NCBI GenBank assembly: GCA_937138495.1
Contig: CAKZPE010000022.1
Span: 62,001-126,000 of the forward strand
Length of the DNA stretch: 64,000 nucleotides
Source: an uncultured Oceanospirillaceae bacterium
GTDB taxonomy: Bacteria > Pseudomonadota > Gammaproteobacteria > Pseudomonadales > Balneatricaceae
Reading direction: 5' to 3'
This document shows positions 1 through 8,593 of this stretch, in pieces. The notes below the pieces were generated by a model. It ran no database searches and was not told the DNA's origin. It saw only the letters and a program-made list of their open reading frames with translations. Made by a program: the position numbers and the translations under genes. Numbering within the stretch: the first letter of the stretch is position 1; each line of letters starts with the position of its first letter.

Positions 1-1094
1 TCTTGCAGCTGGTGGCGCTGGTGGCGTCAGTCGCCATTGTGATGGTGTTGCTGGCGTATCGGTGGGGGCAAAGGGCGATCGCCCGGCCAATCCTGTATTT
101 ACAGCAGGAAATTCGCCGTTTAAGCATCCGTAAAAATAACGATCCGATTGATGAGACCAGCGCCTGGCGGGAAGTCCGGGACGTGGCAAAAGGGTTTAAC
201 CGGATGTTGCGGAGAATTGACCAGCGGGAACAAGAATTAAAACGTTCAAATCAGGATCTGGAGCGGATAAACCAACAGTTGCAACAGAGCCAGGACCCGT
301 TGGCGCATGCCGAAAAAATGGCCAGCCTGGGGACACTGGCGGCAGGTGTCGCCCATGAAATTAATAACCCGATAGGATATGTGAAAAGTAACCTGGGCAC
401 GCTGGAAGACTATCTGGCATCGATGCTGCAATATCAGCAATACATTGATCGCCACAGTGCTGCCTGGCTGGAGGGCTCTCCGGAACAGCGTCAGCAACTG
501 GCAGAACTGTGTAAACGTACAGATATTGAATATATTCTGGAAGATGCGCCGCAACAGATCCGGGAATCTAAGGTCGGGGTGGCGCGGGTGGCAGATATCG
601 TGACCAACCTCAAGAGTTTTGCCCACGTGGGGGAAACGGAAATGGCCCGGGTGGATCTGAACAAAATCATTCAGGACACGCTGAAAGTTATCTGGAATGA
701 GCTGAAGTATAAAACCAGCGTCTATGAAGACTATGGTGATCTGCCGCAAATTGATGCCAATGCCGGGCAGCTCCAGCAAGTGATTATTAATTTGCTGATG
801 AATGCTGTGCAGGCAATTGAGACCCGGGGGGATATCTTCATTGCCAGCCGTTATTGCGACGGGCGAATAATTATCAGTGTCCGGGATACAGGTTGCGGCA
901 TTGCGGCCGATAACATGAAAGACTTGTTTACACCGTTCTATACCAGTAAAAAAGTAGGCGAGGGAACCGGACTGGGTCTGTCAATCAGCCATGGAATCAT
1001 TGAAAAACATGGCGGTACTATCAAGGTGGTCAGCCAGCCGGGTAAAGGGACTGAGTTCCGTATCTGCCTTCCCGCAGAACAGAGCCAGCCATAA
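1..1094 (+). CDS. Sensor histidine kinase, 5' end cut off by the window
   Basis: The visible 363 residues begin inside a transmembrane helix (about residues 4-19), followed by a HAMP linker (20-72), a short coiled coil, a HisKA dimerisation box with the phospho-accepting His118 in the GVAHEINNP motif, and a C-terminal HATPase with the N, G1 (DTGCGIA) and G2 (GEGTGLGLS) boxes. It is therefore a membrane-anchored kinase of the family with NNP after the His; the missing N-terminus should hold a periplasmic sensor. The response-regulator gene follows after 30 bp and is very probably co-transcribed, making it the likely phosphate acceptor. The first visible in-frame codon (TTG at 3) is not a real start. 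The signal sensed cannot be read from this fragment. Confidence 0.9.
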   Translation, partial: LQLVALVASVAIVMVLLAYRWGQRAIARPILYLQQEIRRLSIRKNNDPIDETSAWREVRDVAKGFNRMLRRIDQREQELKRSNQDLERINQQLQQSQDPLAHAEKMASLGTLAAGVAHEINNPIGYVKSNLGTLEDYLASMLQYQQYIDRHSAAWLEGSPEQRQQLAELCKRTDIEYILEDAPQQIRESKVGVARVADIVTNLKSFAHVGETEMARVDLNKIIQDTLKVIWNELKYKTSVYEDYGDLPQIDANAGQLQQVIINLLMNAVQAIETRGDIFIASRYCDGRIIISVRDTGCGIAADNMKDLFTPFYTSKKVGEGTGLGLSISHGIIEKHGGTIKVVSQPGKGTEFRICLPAEQSQP

Positions 1095-1124
1095 CCTGTA
1101 CATTTCTGATCAGCAGGGAGTGAC

Positions 1125-2405
1125 ATGGAGACTGATTACCGATCAATTCTTCTGGTAGATGATGACCCTGAATATCTGGCGGCACTGCAGGAATTGCTGA
1201 TGCCAGCCGGACACCATATTCACTGTGCAGATTCCGGTAAAGCGGGGCTGAACATTCTTGCAGACACCCCCATGGATCTGGTGATCAGTGATATGAATAT
1301 GCCGAATATGAGTGGTGACGAGTTCCTCAGTGAAGTGGCTGCCCGGTGGCCTGAGACCGAGCGTATCGGGATGACAGCATCGGTTGAGTCGGCAGTCACG
1401 GTCCGGGCGATCAACAAAGGTAAAGTGACCCGTTTTCTGCTGAAACCCTGGGAAAACGATGAAATGCTGCAGGCCGTGGAAAAATGCCTGCAACTGAGCA
1501 AGCTGAAACGGGAAAACGAACAGCTCCATGCCATTACCCTGGCGAATAATAAGCAACTGAAAAAACTGACCCGTAAACTGGCCGGCGCGGTTGAAGACCG
1601 TACCGCCAGGTTGCTACACAGCCATACTGAGCTGAAGAGCAGTTACCGTTCTGTTGTGAGGATGTTTTCAGCACTGACAGCCCGGCGGCTTGGTCAGCTG
1701 GCTGAAGATAATGTCCGGCTGAATCAGCTGATGGTGACGGTGGCCAAATTAAGCCCGCTGAAAGGGGCTGATTTAAAACAGCTTTATTATGCCTGGCAAC
1801 TTCGCAATATCGGCAAACTGAGCTTTGATGACCAACTGATTAAGCCGTCATATCTGCAACTGTCTCCTGCCCGGCAACGTTTATATCAGCGTCACCCTTT
1901 ACTGGCGCAGGCCCAGATTATGCTGGTTAAGCCTTTGTACGGTGCCGGTAAAATAATCTCCCAACATAAAGAATATCTGGACGGCAGCGGCTATCCGGGG
2001 GGGCTTAAAGGTGACGAAATTAATCCGGGGGCACAGTACCTGTGTGTCGTGAATGATTACGTTGAACTGGTAAACGGGCATTACTCTGAACGGGCATACA
2101 GTACTGCAGAAGCGCTTCACTACCTGCATGAGACTGCCGCAGAGCGTTATAACCCGGACGCCCTGAAAATACTGGTTGCAGCGCTTCAGGAACTTAATCG
2201 TCAGGGGAGTGCTCTGAAAGACGAATATATTGGCAGTGTTGAACTGCGGCCGGGCATGAAGCTCACCCGTGATCTGCTCAGTGAGCAGCATGTGTTATTG
2301 CTCAGCGCCGGTATGGTCATGGATGAGGTTGCCATTGAGCGGCTGCGTGAGATGGAATTTAATCTGGGGGAACATTTCCGGATTTATATACAGCAGCGTA
2401 AGTGA
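1125..2405 (+). CDS. Response regulator with degenerate HD-GYP domain
   Basis: 426 residues. The receiver domain (1-120) has the acidic pocket VDDD, phospho-acceptor Asp56 and the K of FLLKPWE. A helical linker leads to an HD-GYP-like domain (about 200-400). The GYP signature is kept (DGSGYPGGLKGDEI, G289 onward), but the metal-binding HD dyad expected in LHDIGK reads LRNIGK, HHE reads QHKE, and the VxDxFDAL helix reads VNDYVEL. From family knowledge, loss of the HD metal ligands should abolish c-di-GMP hydrolysis, so this is probably a binding or allosteric output. Shewanella HnoD, a degenerate HD-GYP regulator of the H-NOX network, is a precedent, and an H-NOX gene lies 4 kb away. Downstream of the kinase by 30 bp. 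Confidence 0.85.
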   Translation: METDYRSILLVDDDPEYLAALQELLMPAGHHIHCADSGKAGLNILADTPMDLVISDMNMPNMSGDEFLSEVAARWPETERIGMTASVESAVTVRAINKGKVTRFLLKPWENDEMLQAVEKCLQLSKLKRENEQLHAITLANNKQLKKLTRKLAGAVEDRTARLLHSHTELKSSYRSVVRMFSALTARRLGQLAEDNVRLNQLMVTVAKLSPLKGADLKQLYYAWQLRNIGKLSFDDQLIKPSYLQLSPARQRLYQRHPLLAQAQIMLVKPLYGAGKIISQHKEYLDGSGYPGGLKGDEINPGAQYLCVVNDYVELVNGHYSERAYSTAEALHYLHETAAERYNPDALKILVAALQELNRQGSALKDEYIGSVELRPGMKLTRDLLSEQHVLLLSAGMVMDEVAIERLREMEFNLGEHFRIYIQQRK

Positions 2406-2811
2406 TACGTCGTTTCAGTACAGCAGGTACGTGTTTGATCTTAAGGTGAACATCAGGGGCTTTGTAACCTAACTGATTGATTTTAAGGTGAAGCATACCC
2501 AGTCTGGTGAGTTATATCCTCTGACTGGAAGATAAACGGTGGGTATGGTTGTACCCTTACTGTAAAGGTTCATGTGATTACGTCCGGGCAGGATAATAAA
2601 TGTCAGTTTGCCGGAGTCCAGGGACGTTTAACAGATGTAATAAAGCATCGCTAACCGTTCCCGGAGCAGTATTATGCATGTAATACCCGCATTATATGAT
2701 TTCTCTGACTGTAAGCTGATCCACGCAGCCTGTGCTGGCGTATCAGCTATCAATGTGCAGAGAGGTCTTATGTTAACTCCCATACAACCGGTCAGATCAT
2801 AAACCTGTGTC
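2406..2811. other. Non-coding stretch with repeats and foldable segments
   Basis: There is no convincing gene in these 406 bases. They hold two copies of a TTAAGGTGAA motif (listed separately) and a segment at about 2493-2553 whose arms can pair in two exclusive ways: ATACCCA with TGGGTAT, or CCAGTC with GACTGG. This is the leader of the GGDEF-EAL gene that follows. No known riboswitch was recognised. Confidence 0.5.
2434..2496. repeat. Direct repeat TTGATYTTAAGGTGAA, two copies
   Basis: TTGATCTTAAGGTGAACAT (2434-2452) and TTGATTTTAAGGTGAAGCAT (2477-2496) are nearly identical direct repeats with a 43-bp period, about four helical turns. They lie downstream of the response regulator and upstream of the GGDEF-EAL gene. 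A tandem regulator site is a plausible reading; no family can be assigned. Confidence 0.5.
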
Positions 2812-5493
2812 ATGAAGCTTAAGTCTATTCAGTTTTCCCTTGCCTTCCTGTGCCTGTTTACAATGATAAGCAGTCTGGCCGGTTATGTCTGGCTTTTGGA
2901 CGTAGATGCTGTTTATCAGTCACGGCAGCGGGCCGACAGCTATGTCGAGCAGGTGAATGCCGAACTGGATGCGTATTTACGGGCTCAGTCCCGGCAAGTG
3001 AATTTGCAGGCCAGCCTGGCAGAAGTAAAAGCCTTTTATACCCAGCCCGGGTCTGATCCGACACCGGTACTTAACCGTATCTGCGGCATTAATTCTGCAT
3101 CCCTGTGTTATCTGATGGATCTTGACGGCTATATGGTTGCGGTCAACGATAATCCCCTGAAACAGCAGATTCTGGGTAATAACTTTGCTTACCGTCCGTA
3201 CTTCAGCCAGGCAATTTCCGGGATTTCGTCGGTGTATCTGGCACTGGGATACCGTACTAAAAAACGGGGTCTGTATTTCTCCAACCAGGTGCGCGGCGAT
3301 CATGGCCAGCTGCTGGGTGTGATTGTCAATAAGATTGATATATCCGGGTTGGAAAAACGCTTTGCTGATGTGCCGGGTAAGATGATCTTACTCTCTCCGG
3401 ACAGCATTGTCATGGCGTCTAATATCCGCGAATGGGTATTTAAAAGCATGAATCCACTGGATAACTGGCAACAACAGTTACTGGTTGACGGCCGTCAGTT
3501 CGGTGAAAGGGTAACCGAGACTCTGCCGTTTATCTGGACAACCGGTTCCCCCACAGTTACCGATGAATTCGGTAATACCTACAGGGTTTCCTCAGCGGAA
3601 ATTGAATTGCTGCCCGGCTGGCGCTGGCTTTATCTGGAAGATGAAAACTACTTACCTTCCAGCCACTTTTCAGATGTGTCTCTGTTCTCACTGCTGGCGC
3701 TGATGACACTGATCATGATCATGATTGTCTGGATGCTACTGAGTAAAGGCCGCCTGTATATTGATGAAATGAGCCGCAGTATTCGTAACCTGCGCACCAG
3801 TGAAGCCCGGTTGAGACAACTGACTCAAACCGGCAGCGAGGCGGTGCTGATGCTGCGCGCTGATCAGATTATTGATTTTAATGATGTGGCGGAAAGTATG
3901 CTTGGTTACACCCGCCATGAATTACTGAACATCAATATGCCGGATCTGTGGAGCAGCACCCAGGTTGAACAGGTAATGAAGGCCATGGCGAATGGTGAGC
4001 AGCATATCGAAGCAGAGGCCATCCGCCGGGACGGTATGAGCTTTCCGGTAGAGCTGAACAGCAAACAGATTTTGCTGGACGACGGACCGGCTACCATTAT
4101 CAACCTGCAGGATATTACTGTCCGCCGGCAGCGTGAAAAACTGGTGCGTTACCAGGCCCAGTTTGATGCGCTGACGAATCTGCCTAACCGCACGCTGATG
4201 ACCCAGCGTCTGGAAAGAGCCATTGGCCGTTCTGTACTGAATAATGGCTTTGTTGTGCTGATGTTCATTGATCTGGATGACTTTAAAAAGATCAATGACA
4301 GCCTGGGTCACAAGGTAGGTGATGAACTGCTGATATCCGTGTCCCAGCGGTTGCAGGATGTGATTCATGAAGATGATACTTTGGCCCGTTACGGCGGTGA
4401 TGAGTTTATCCTGATACTCGAAAACCAACAGGATCTGGCTGATGCAGAAGCGGTTGCCCGTAAAATTCTGGTGGCGCTGGCGATGGAGTTTCAGTTACAG
4501 GGACGCAGTTATTTTATTTCCGGCAGTATTGGTTTGGTGGTCGCGCCGCAGGACGGTACCCAACCGGAAGAATTGCTGAAGAAAGCAGACACCGCGATGT
4601 ACCATGTAAAGGCAGAAGGGCGTAACAACTTTGCCTTTTATACCCCGGAAATGAATAACGAGATAACTGACCGGCTGGAAGTTGAAGACCAGTTGCGCGG
4701 TGCGCTGGAACGCGCAGAGGTATATCTGAATTTTCAGCCAATATACTCCTTTAAAGAACAGCAACTGTTAGGTGCTGAGGTGCTGGTCCGCTGGGAGAAT
4801 GATCAGTTGGGCATGGTGCCGCCGGATGTCTTTATTCCGGTGGCTGAACAGACCGGATTAATCGTTCCTCTTGGCGAGTGGATTCTGACCCATGCCTGTC
4901 GGCAGGCGAAAGAATGGAGTGAACAGTTAAACGGTGACTTTACGCTCGGGGTCAACGTCTCTCCCAGACAATTTAAAGACGGCCACATTGTTCAGGCGCT
5001 GCATCAGGCGCTTGAAGTCAGCGGTTTTCCGGCTCATCAGTTGGTACTGGAAATTACCGAAGGCCTGCTGGTTAAGCACGACGCGAATACCGAAACGATT
5101 CTTCAGCAGATCAAAGAAATGGGAATATCCCTCTCGATGGATGATTTCGGAACCGGCTATTCATCTCTGAGTTACCTTAAACAGTTTCCGTTTGATGTGG
5201 TTAAAATTGACCGGAGTTTTGTCCGTGACCTTGCCAGTGATCCGAGTGACCAGAAACTGATTCTTGCCTCAATCGCTATGGCCAAAGGCTTAGGGCTGAA
5301 AGTTGTGGCAGAAGGGGTGGAAGATGAATATCAGTATGACTTCCTGCACACCGCCGGTTGTGATGCGGTACAGGGTTATCTGCTTGGCCGCCCGATGTCA
5401 GCAGATGCGTTCGTTGAGCAGGTAATGCAGGCGTCTGCCGGCGAAAAACCGGCGGACGGTGACTTGCCGTCACAGACCGTTCAGGCAGAATAA
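2812..5493 (+). CDS. Membrane diguanylate cyclase/phosphodiesterase (Cache-PAS-GGDEF-EAL)
   Basis: 893 residues. An N-terminal membrane helix (about 7-30), a periplasmic Cache-like sensor (30-290), a second helix (about 290-312), a PAS domain (about 330-440), GGDEF (about 450-620) and EAL (about 630-880). The cyclase active site is intact (RYGGDEF, 526-532), while the upstream I-site RxxD has His in place of Arg, so product inhibition is probably weakened. In the EAL domain the signature reads EVL (656-658); the other catalytic stretches, EITEG, DDFGTGYSSL and KIDRSF, are present, so activity is likely kept. It should make and/or degrade c-di-GMP in response to a periplasmic ligand. It sits between the degenerate HD-GYP regulator and the H-NOX pair, forming one c-di-GMP neighbourhood. 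Confidence 0.93.
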   Translation: MKLKSIQFSLAFLCLFTMISSLAGYVWLLDVDAVYQSRQRADSYVEQVNAELDAYLRAQSRQVNLQASLAEVKAFYTQPGSDPTPVLNRICGINSASLCYLMDLDGYMVAVNDNPLKQQILGNNFAYRPYFSQAISGISSVYLALGYRTKKRGLYFSNQVRGDHGQLLGVIVNKIDISGLEKRFADVPGKMILLSPDSIVMASNIREWVFKSMNPLDNWQQQLLVDGRQFGERVTETLPFIWTTGSPTVTDEFGNTYRVSSAEIELLPGWRWLYLEDENYLPSSHFSDVSLFSLLALMTLIMIMIVWMLLSKGRLYIDEMSRSIRNLRTSEARLRQLTQTGSEAVLMLRADQIIDFNDVAESMLGYTRHELLNINMPDLWSSTQVEQVMKAMANGEQHIEAEAIRRDGMSFPVELNSKQILLDDGPATIINLQDITVRRQREKLVRYQAQFDALTNLPNRTLMTQRLERAIGRSVLNNGFVVLMFIDLDDFKKINDSLGHKVGDELLISVSQRLQDVIHEDDTLARYGGDEFILILENQQDLADAEAVARKILVALAMEFQLQGRSYFISGSIGLVVAPQDGTQPEELLKKADTAMYHVKAEGRNNFAFYTPEMNNEITDRLEVEDQLRGALERAEVYLNFQPIYSFKEQQLLGAEVLVRWENDQLGMVPPDVFIPVAEQTGLIVPLGEWILTHACRQAKEWSEQLNGDFTLGVNVSPRQFKDGHIVQALHQALEVSGFPAHQLVLEITEGLLVKHDANTETILQQIKEMGISLSMDDFGTGYSSLSYLKQFPFDVVKIDRSFVRDLASDPSDQKLILASIAMAKGLGLKVVAEGVEDEYQYDFLHTAGCDAVQGYLLGRPMSADAFVEQVMQASAGEKPADGDLPSQTVQAE

Positions 5494-5524
5494 GCTGTTT
5501 GGTTATTGTCAGCGTTATCCAGCG

Positions 5525-6499
5525 TCAGAATGAATCAGAAACAGTATTCTCATTGCGTTCTAATGGCAGATAAATATCGAAACGGGTACCTATGCCGGGT
5601 TTACTGGCAACCTGTAAACGTCCCTGATGATCCTTAATGATTGAATAGCTGATCGACATTCCCATACCTGTCCCTTCACCCACCGGTTTAGTGGTAAAGA
5701 AAGGATCGAACAGTGACTGAATAACCTCTTCCTCCATACCACAGCCGTTATCGGTAATCTTAATCAGTACTTCATTGCCGGCTACGCCGGTTTCAATACG
5801 TAACTGTGGCCGTTCAGTATCCTTCATGGCGTGGCAGGCATTAACGATAATATTCAGGAATGTCTGATTCAGTTCATTGGCCTTGCCCGGTACCGGTGGC
5901 AGCGCTTCGAAATGTTTATCAACGATGACAGTATTCTTTAACTGGCTGTTGAGTATTTTAAGTGTGCTTTCCAGGCCCTCAATGAGGTTTACATCTTCCC
6001 AGCCGGTTTCCTGAGAGTGCGCAAAGCGCCGGAGGTTTTGTACAATGTCTTTCATGCGATCAAGCCCCTCCTGCGAGTCTGCAAGCAGGCCAATGATATC
6101 TTCACTGATAAAGGCCAGATCTTCTGTCTCTATTAACTGACGCAGCTGCTCCGTCTGCGATGCGCTGAGTTGTTCGTTATCCTGCCAGCTTTGTGCCAGC
6201 TGTAGCAGTTTCTGGTAACTCGCGACATATCCGTTAAGGCTGCCAAGATTACTGTAAACAAATGCCAGCGGGTTATTAATTTCATGGGCAACCCCGGCAG
6301 AAAGCGTGCCCAGTGTGGCCATCTTTTCACTGCGCATCAGCGCGCTGTGCTGTTCTTTTAATTGTTTGTTAGAGGCTTCAAGCTGCTGGTTTTTCAAAAA
6401 CAGTTCGCGGCTTTTATCATCGAGCAGTTGTTCTGCTTCCAGACGTGCCGCTTTCTCCCGGGAATAGGCCTGTTTATAAGCCTGAGCTTCATCGCTCAT
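5525..6499 (-). CDS. Soluble histidine kinase paired with H-NOX (HnoK-like)
   Basis: 324 residues without membrane helices: an N-terminal coiled coil (1-55), HisKA with phospho-accepting His72 (GVAHEINNP), and HATPase with DNGCGM and GEGTGMGMS boxes. The start codon overlaps the stop of the H-NOX gene (ATGA arrangement), so the two are translationally coupled. In the known H-NOX/HnoK pairs, NO bound to H-NOX inhibits autophosphorylation of the cytoplasmic kinase; by context this is the same arrangement (inference). Likely partners are the receiver proteins encoded at 1125-2405 and perhaps elsewhere. A receiver is not fused to it. Confidence 0.9.
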   Translation of the reverse strand: MSDEAQAYKQAYSREKAARLEAEQLLDDKSRELFLKNQQLEASNKQLKEQHSALMRSEKMATLGTLSAGVAHEINNPLAFVYSNLGSLNGYVASYQKLLQLAQSWQDNEQLSASQTEQLRQLIETEDLAFISEDIIGLLADSQEGLDRMKDIVQNLRRFAHSQETGWEDVNLIEGLESTLKILNSQLKNTVIVDKHFEALPPVPGKANELNQTFLNIIVNACHAMKDTERPQLRIETGVAGNEVLIKITDNGCGMEEEVIQSLFDPFFTTKPVGEGTGMGMSISYSIIKDHQGRLQVASKPGIGTRFDIYLPLERNENTVSDSF

Positions 6500-7044
6500 G
6501 CTGTTTGACCGTTAAACCGGATAATCAGATCACAGTGATCAGCACCCTGGTGGGTACAGACAGGATGTGTCATTTCGATCGGCTCGTTATAGCGACTGGC
6601 AGCCCCGCGAATCAGCCCTTCGGCTAACAGGCAAAGCTGGCGGGGGGAGCGATACTCCATCACCAGAGTATGATCATCGGGCTCATGGCAGATGATTGAA
6701 GGCAGATCAGGCGACTCGTAAAGTTTACGGACTTCAACGTGAATGACGGAGTCGATACTCTTCAGAAAACCTTTCAGGGTCGGCTGGGTTTCCAGAAAAA
6801 CCGGATAACGGCGGGCAAGCTGATCAAACAGGAATTCACCAAAGGCGCCAACAACGGTTTCAGGAGGGAGCTCCAACCGGGCGGATACTTCACCGACCAG
6901 TGCGAACAGCTTATCGTCCGGGTAACTTTTACCGGCAGTGTAAATGCCGTCCTGACCGAGTGTGTCGAGAATATCGTTCCAGGCCATCATGCCGCATTTG
7001 TCGATAACCATCTCTTCAAGAATGTTGAAAATAACCCCTTTCAT
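6496..7044 (-). CDS. H-NOX heme nitric-oxide sensor
   Basis: 182 residues, the normal length for a stand-alone H-NOX domain. The start is MKGVIFNILEEMV, typical of the family. The proximal heme ligand His102 (DSVIHVEVRKLY) and the propionate-binding Tyr131-x-Ser133-x-Arg135 motif (YRSPR) fall at the family's canonical positions. Residue 140 is Leu rather than the distal-pocket Tyr of oxygen-binding members, which argues for an NO-selective, oxygen-excluding pocket as in facultative aerobes. It is the first gene of a two-gene leftward operon with the histidine kinase. A purine-rich ribosome-binding site (GGAGG) lies just upstream of the ATG. Confidence 0.95.
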   Translation of the reverse strand: MKGVIFNILEEMVIDKCGMMAWNDILDTLGQDGIYTAGKSYPDDKLFALVGEVSARLELPPETVVGAFGEFLFDQLARRYPVFLETQPTLKGFLKSIDSVIHVEVRKLYESPDLPSIICHEPDDHTLVMEYRSPRQLCLLAEGLIRGAASRYNEPIEMTHPVCTHQGADHCDLIIRFNGQTA

Positions 7045-7146
7045 TGCCGTCCTCCTGACGTCGCCGTGTACACAGATGCTTTAAATATAACGGAAAAATA
7101 GCTATTTGCAGCACGTTAGCTACTCATAACGGGGGCTGGTCCAGAG

Positions 7147-8028
7147 TCAGTCAGATCTGTCTGACCGGAATGCTTCTTCAAACCACCAGCGGGTATTCGG
7201 GCGAGGCAGATCACGGGGCAAATCAGGATTGCTGAGAATAAAAATCCGCCGCTCCGATAAGCGTGCCTGATGAAGGGTATCCCGGTGATAGTCCATAAAT
7301 AACTGATGAAAAGAACCGTCATCTTTAGCCAGCTCCAGCCCCCGCTGTAACCGGTCGGCAAGTGCCTGATCGTCTTTGTTTACGTAGAAAAATACAGGAT
7401 AAGGGTAATAAAGGGCAAAACCCTTATCCGCCGTGAGATGCGGGAAACGGTGTTTGCGCTCATCCAGCTCTTTAAATATCTCGTTAATGCCCCGGGGGAA
7501 GTAATCAAAGCGTTTCGCATTGAGCATTGAAAACAGATTTGGATAGCGGGAGACACCGGTTACCGGCAGTTTATTGTCTTGCAGAATGGAAAAGTCAGCC
7601 CAGTGGCTGCCAAAGCCTGCGGTGTAACGGCGCAGATCATCAAGGGTTTTAATTCTGGCAAAGGTATCTGCCTTTTCCTGATGAATCATGGCAATCCGGT
7701 ATCCAAGAATTCCCTGTAAAATCGGTATTTTGACCGATAAAAAACGCGCCTCGCGGTCTGCAGTGGCGGACAGAAAGGCGATATTTATACCCTGTTTCAT
7801 TTCCATGAGTTGTAAACCGCGGGCCTGGCTCATTTCTTCAGCGACAGGGGTTAGCAGGTAGGGGCCATCTGTTGCGGCGGTTTTATCCAGCGCAAGCCTC
7901 AGCAGATCGATCCGGTAGTTATACCGGGAATCAGTCTGGAAAAATGTCAGTGCCAGAGGTGCACTGTACCCCGGAGTACTGAGTATCAGACACAGCACGC
8001 AGGCCAGAGAGCGGACAACAGCAATCAT
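7147..8028 (-). CDS. Orphan periplasmic solute-binding protein (family 3-like)
   Basis: 293 residues with a clear signal peptide (cleavage near GYSA-PLALTF, about residue 23). The mature part has the two-lobe features of amino-acid-type binding proteins, including a FARIKTLDDLRRY segment and a YPVFFYVNKDD stretch. No permease or ATPase gene is adjacent. Orphan proteins of this kind often act as sensors or have unknown ligands, so transport should not be assumed. It has its own upstream region of about 280 bp. Confidence 0.75.
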   Translation of the reverse strand: MIAVVRSLACVLCLILSTPGYSAPLALTFFQTDSRYNYRIDLLRLALDKTAATDGPYLLTPVAEEMSQARGLQLMEMKQGINIAFLSATADREARFLSVKIPILQGILGYRIAMIHQEKADTFARIKTLDDLRRYTAGFGSHWADFSILQDNKLPVTGVSRYPNLFSMLNAKRFDYFPRGINEIFKELDERKHRFPHLTADKGFALYYPYPVFFYVNKDDQALADRLQRGLELAKDDGSFHQLFMDYHRDTLHQARLSERRIFILSNPDLPRDLPRPNTRWWFEEAFRSDRSD

Positions 8029-8265
8029 AAAACAACCTGTTAGAAATGCTTCAGCGGTCTGGAGTTGAAAGTATAGATGGCTGAACAGCTAGCATGTGGG
8101 AGTAACATGCTTAATCAGACAAAGGTGCGGACAGGGGCTGAGCATTGACTAAAGTCTAACGGGGGATTTATGAGCTTCAGCTGAATTGTAAGCGCCTTAA
8201 AAGGAAGCTATTTAACATTCATGACAAAAAGAAATATAAGTTGTTAAAACACAGGTAAAAACTGC

Positions 8266-8293
8266 TTGCGTCCGGCAACGATTTGCCTATAAT
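8266..8293 (+). promoter_or_regulatory. Sigma-70 promoter of tRNA-Val
   Basis: A -35 like TTGCGT (8266-8271) and a perfect -10 TATAAT (8288-8293) are separated by 16 bp; the tRNA begins 13 bp after the -10. The rest of 8029-8265, between the binding-protein gene and this promoter, shows no gene. Confidence 0.75.
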
Positions 8294-8306
8294 ACGACCC
8301 CACTTC

Positions 8307-8383
<77 letters not shown>

Positions 8384-8390
8384 AATTTTG

Positions 8391-8417
8391 AAAAGCCCGC
8401 TTTTATGCGGGCTTTTT
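8391..8417 (+). terminator. Terminator of tRNA-Val
   Basis: Hairpin AAAGCCCGC / GCGGGCTTT with a six-base loop, followed by a T-run, starting 8 nt after the tRNA CCA end. Confidence 0.9.
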
Positions 8418-8459
8418 GCATTCTGCGATCTGGGAATTGATTGGCAGATGAGAACAGTG

Positions 8460-8557
8460 CAGTTCGAGCCGAGCGAAGCGAGACCGCATCGGAGCCTGCG
8501 ACGATAGCCCCGAAGGGGTGAGCGGCGAAGCCGCGAGTAATCTGGGTAGTCCTACCA
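8460..8557 (+). pseudogene. Second, broken tRNA-Val 3' end with a 71-bp insertion in the T-arm
   Basis: CAGTTCGA (8460-8467) matches the T-arm of the intact tRNA, and AATCTGGGTAGTCCTACCA (8539-8557) matches its 3' end, but 71 bp (8468-8538) separate them. The inserted segment is GC-rich and palindromic: GAGCGAAGCGAG, CCCC-GAA-GGGG and GCGGC-GAA-GCCGC. The acceptor 5' half, D-arm and anticodon are absent, so this is not a functional tRNA. The copy continues into a second version of the terminator and about 25 bp of downstream sequence. It looks like a duplication of the tRNA end, the classic footprint of site-specific integration or of a small mobile repeat. Confidence 0.75.
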
Positions 8558-8564
8558 AATTCCG

Positions 8565-8593
8565 AAAAGCCCGCATTTACTGCGGGCTTTTTT
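8565..8593 (+). terminator. Duplicated copy of the tRNA terminator
   Basis: Hairpin AAAGCCCGCA / TGCGGGCTTT plus T-run. It diverges from the first copy only in the loop and next to it, where the changes keep base pairing possible. Confidence 0.8.
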
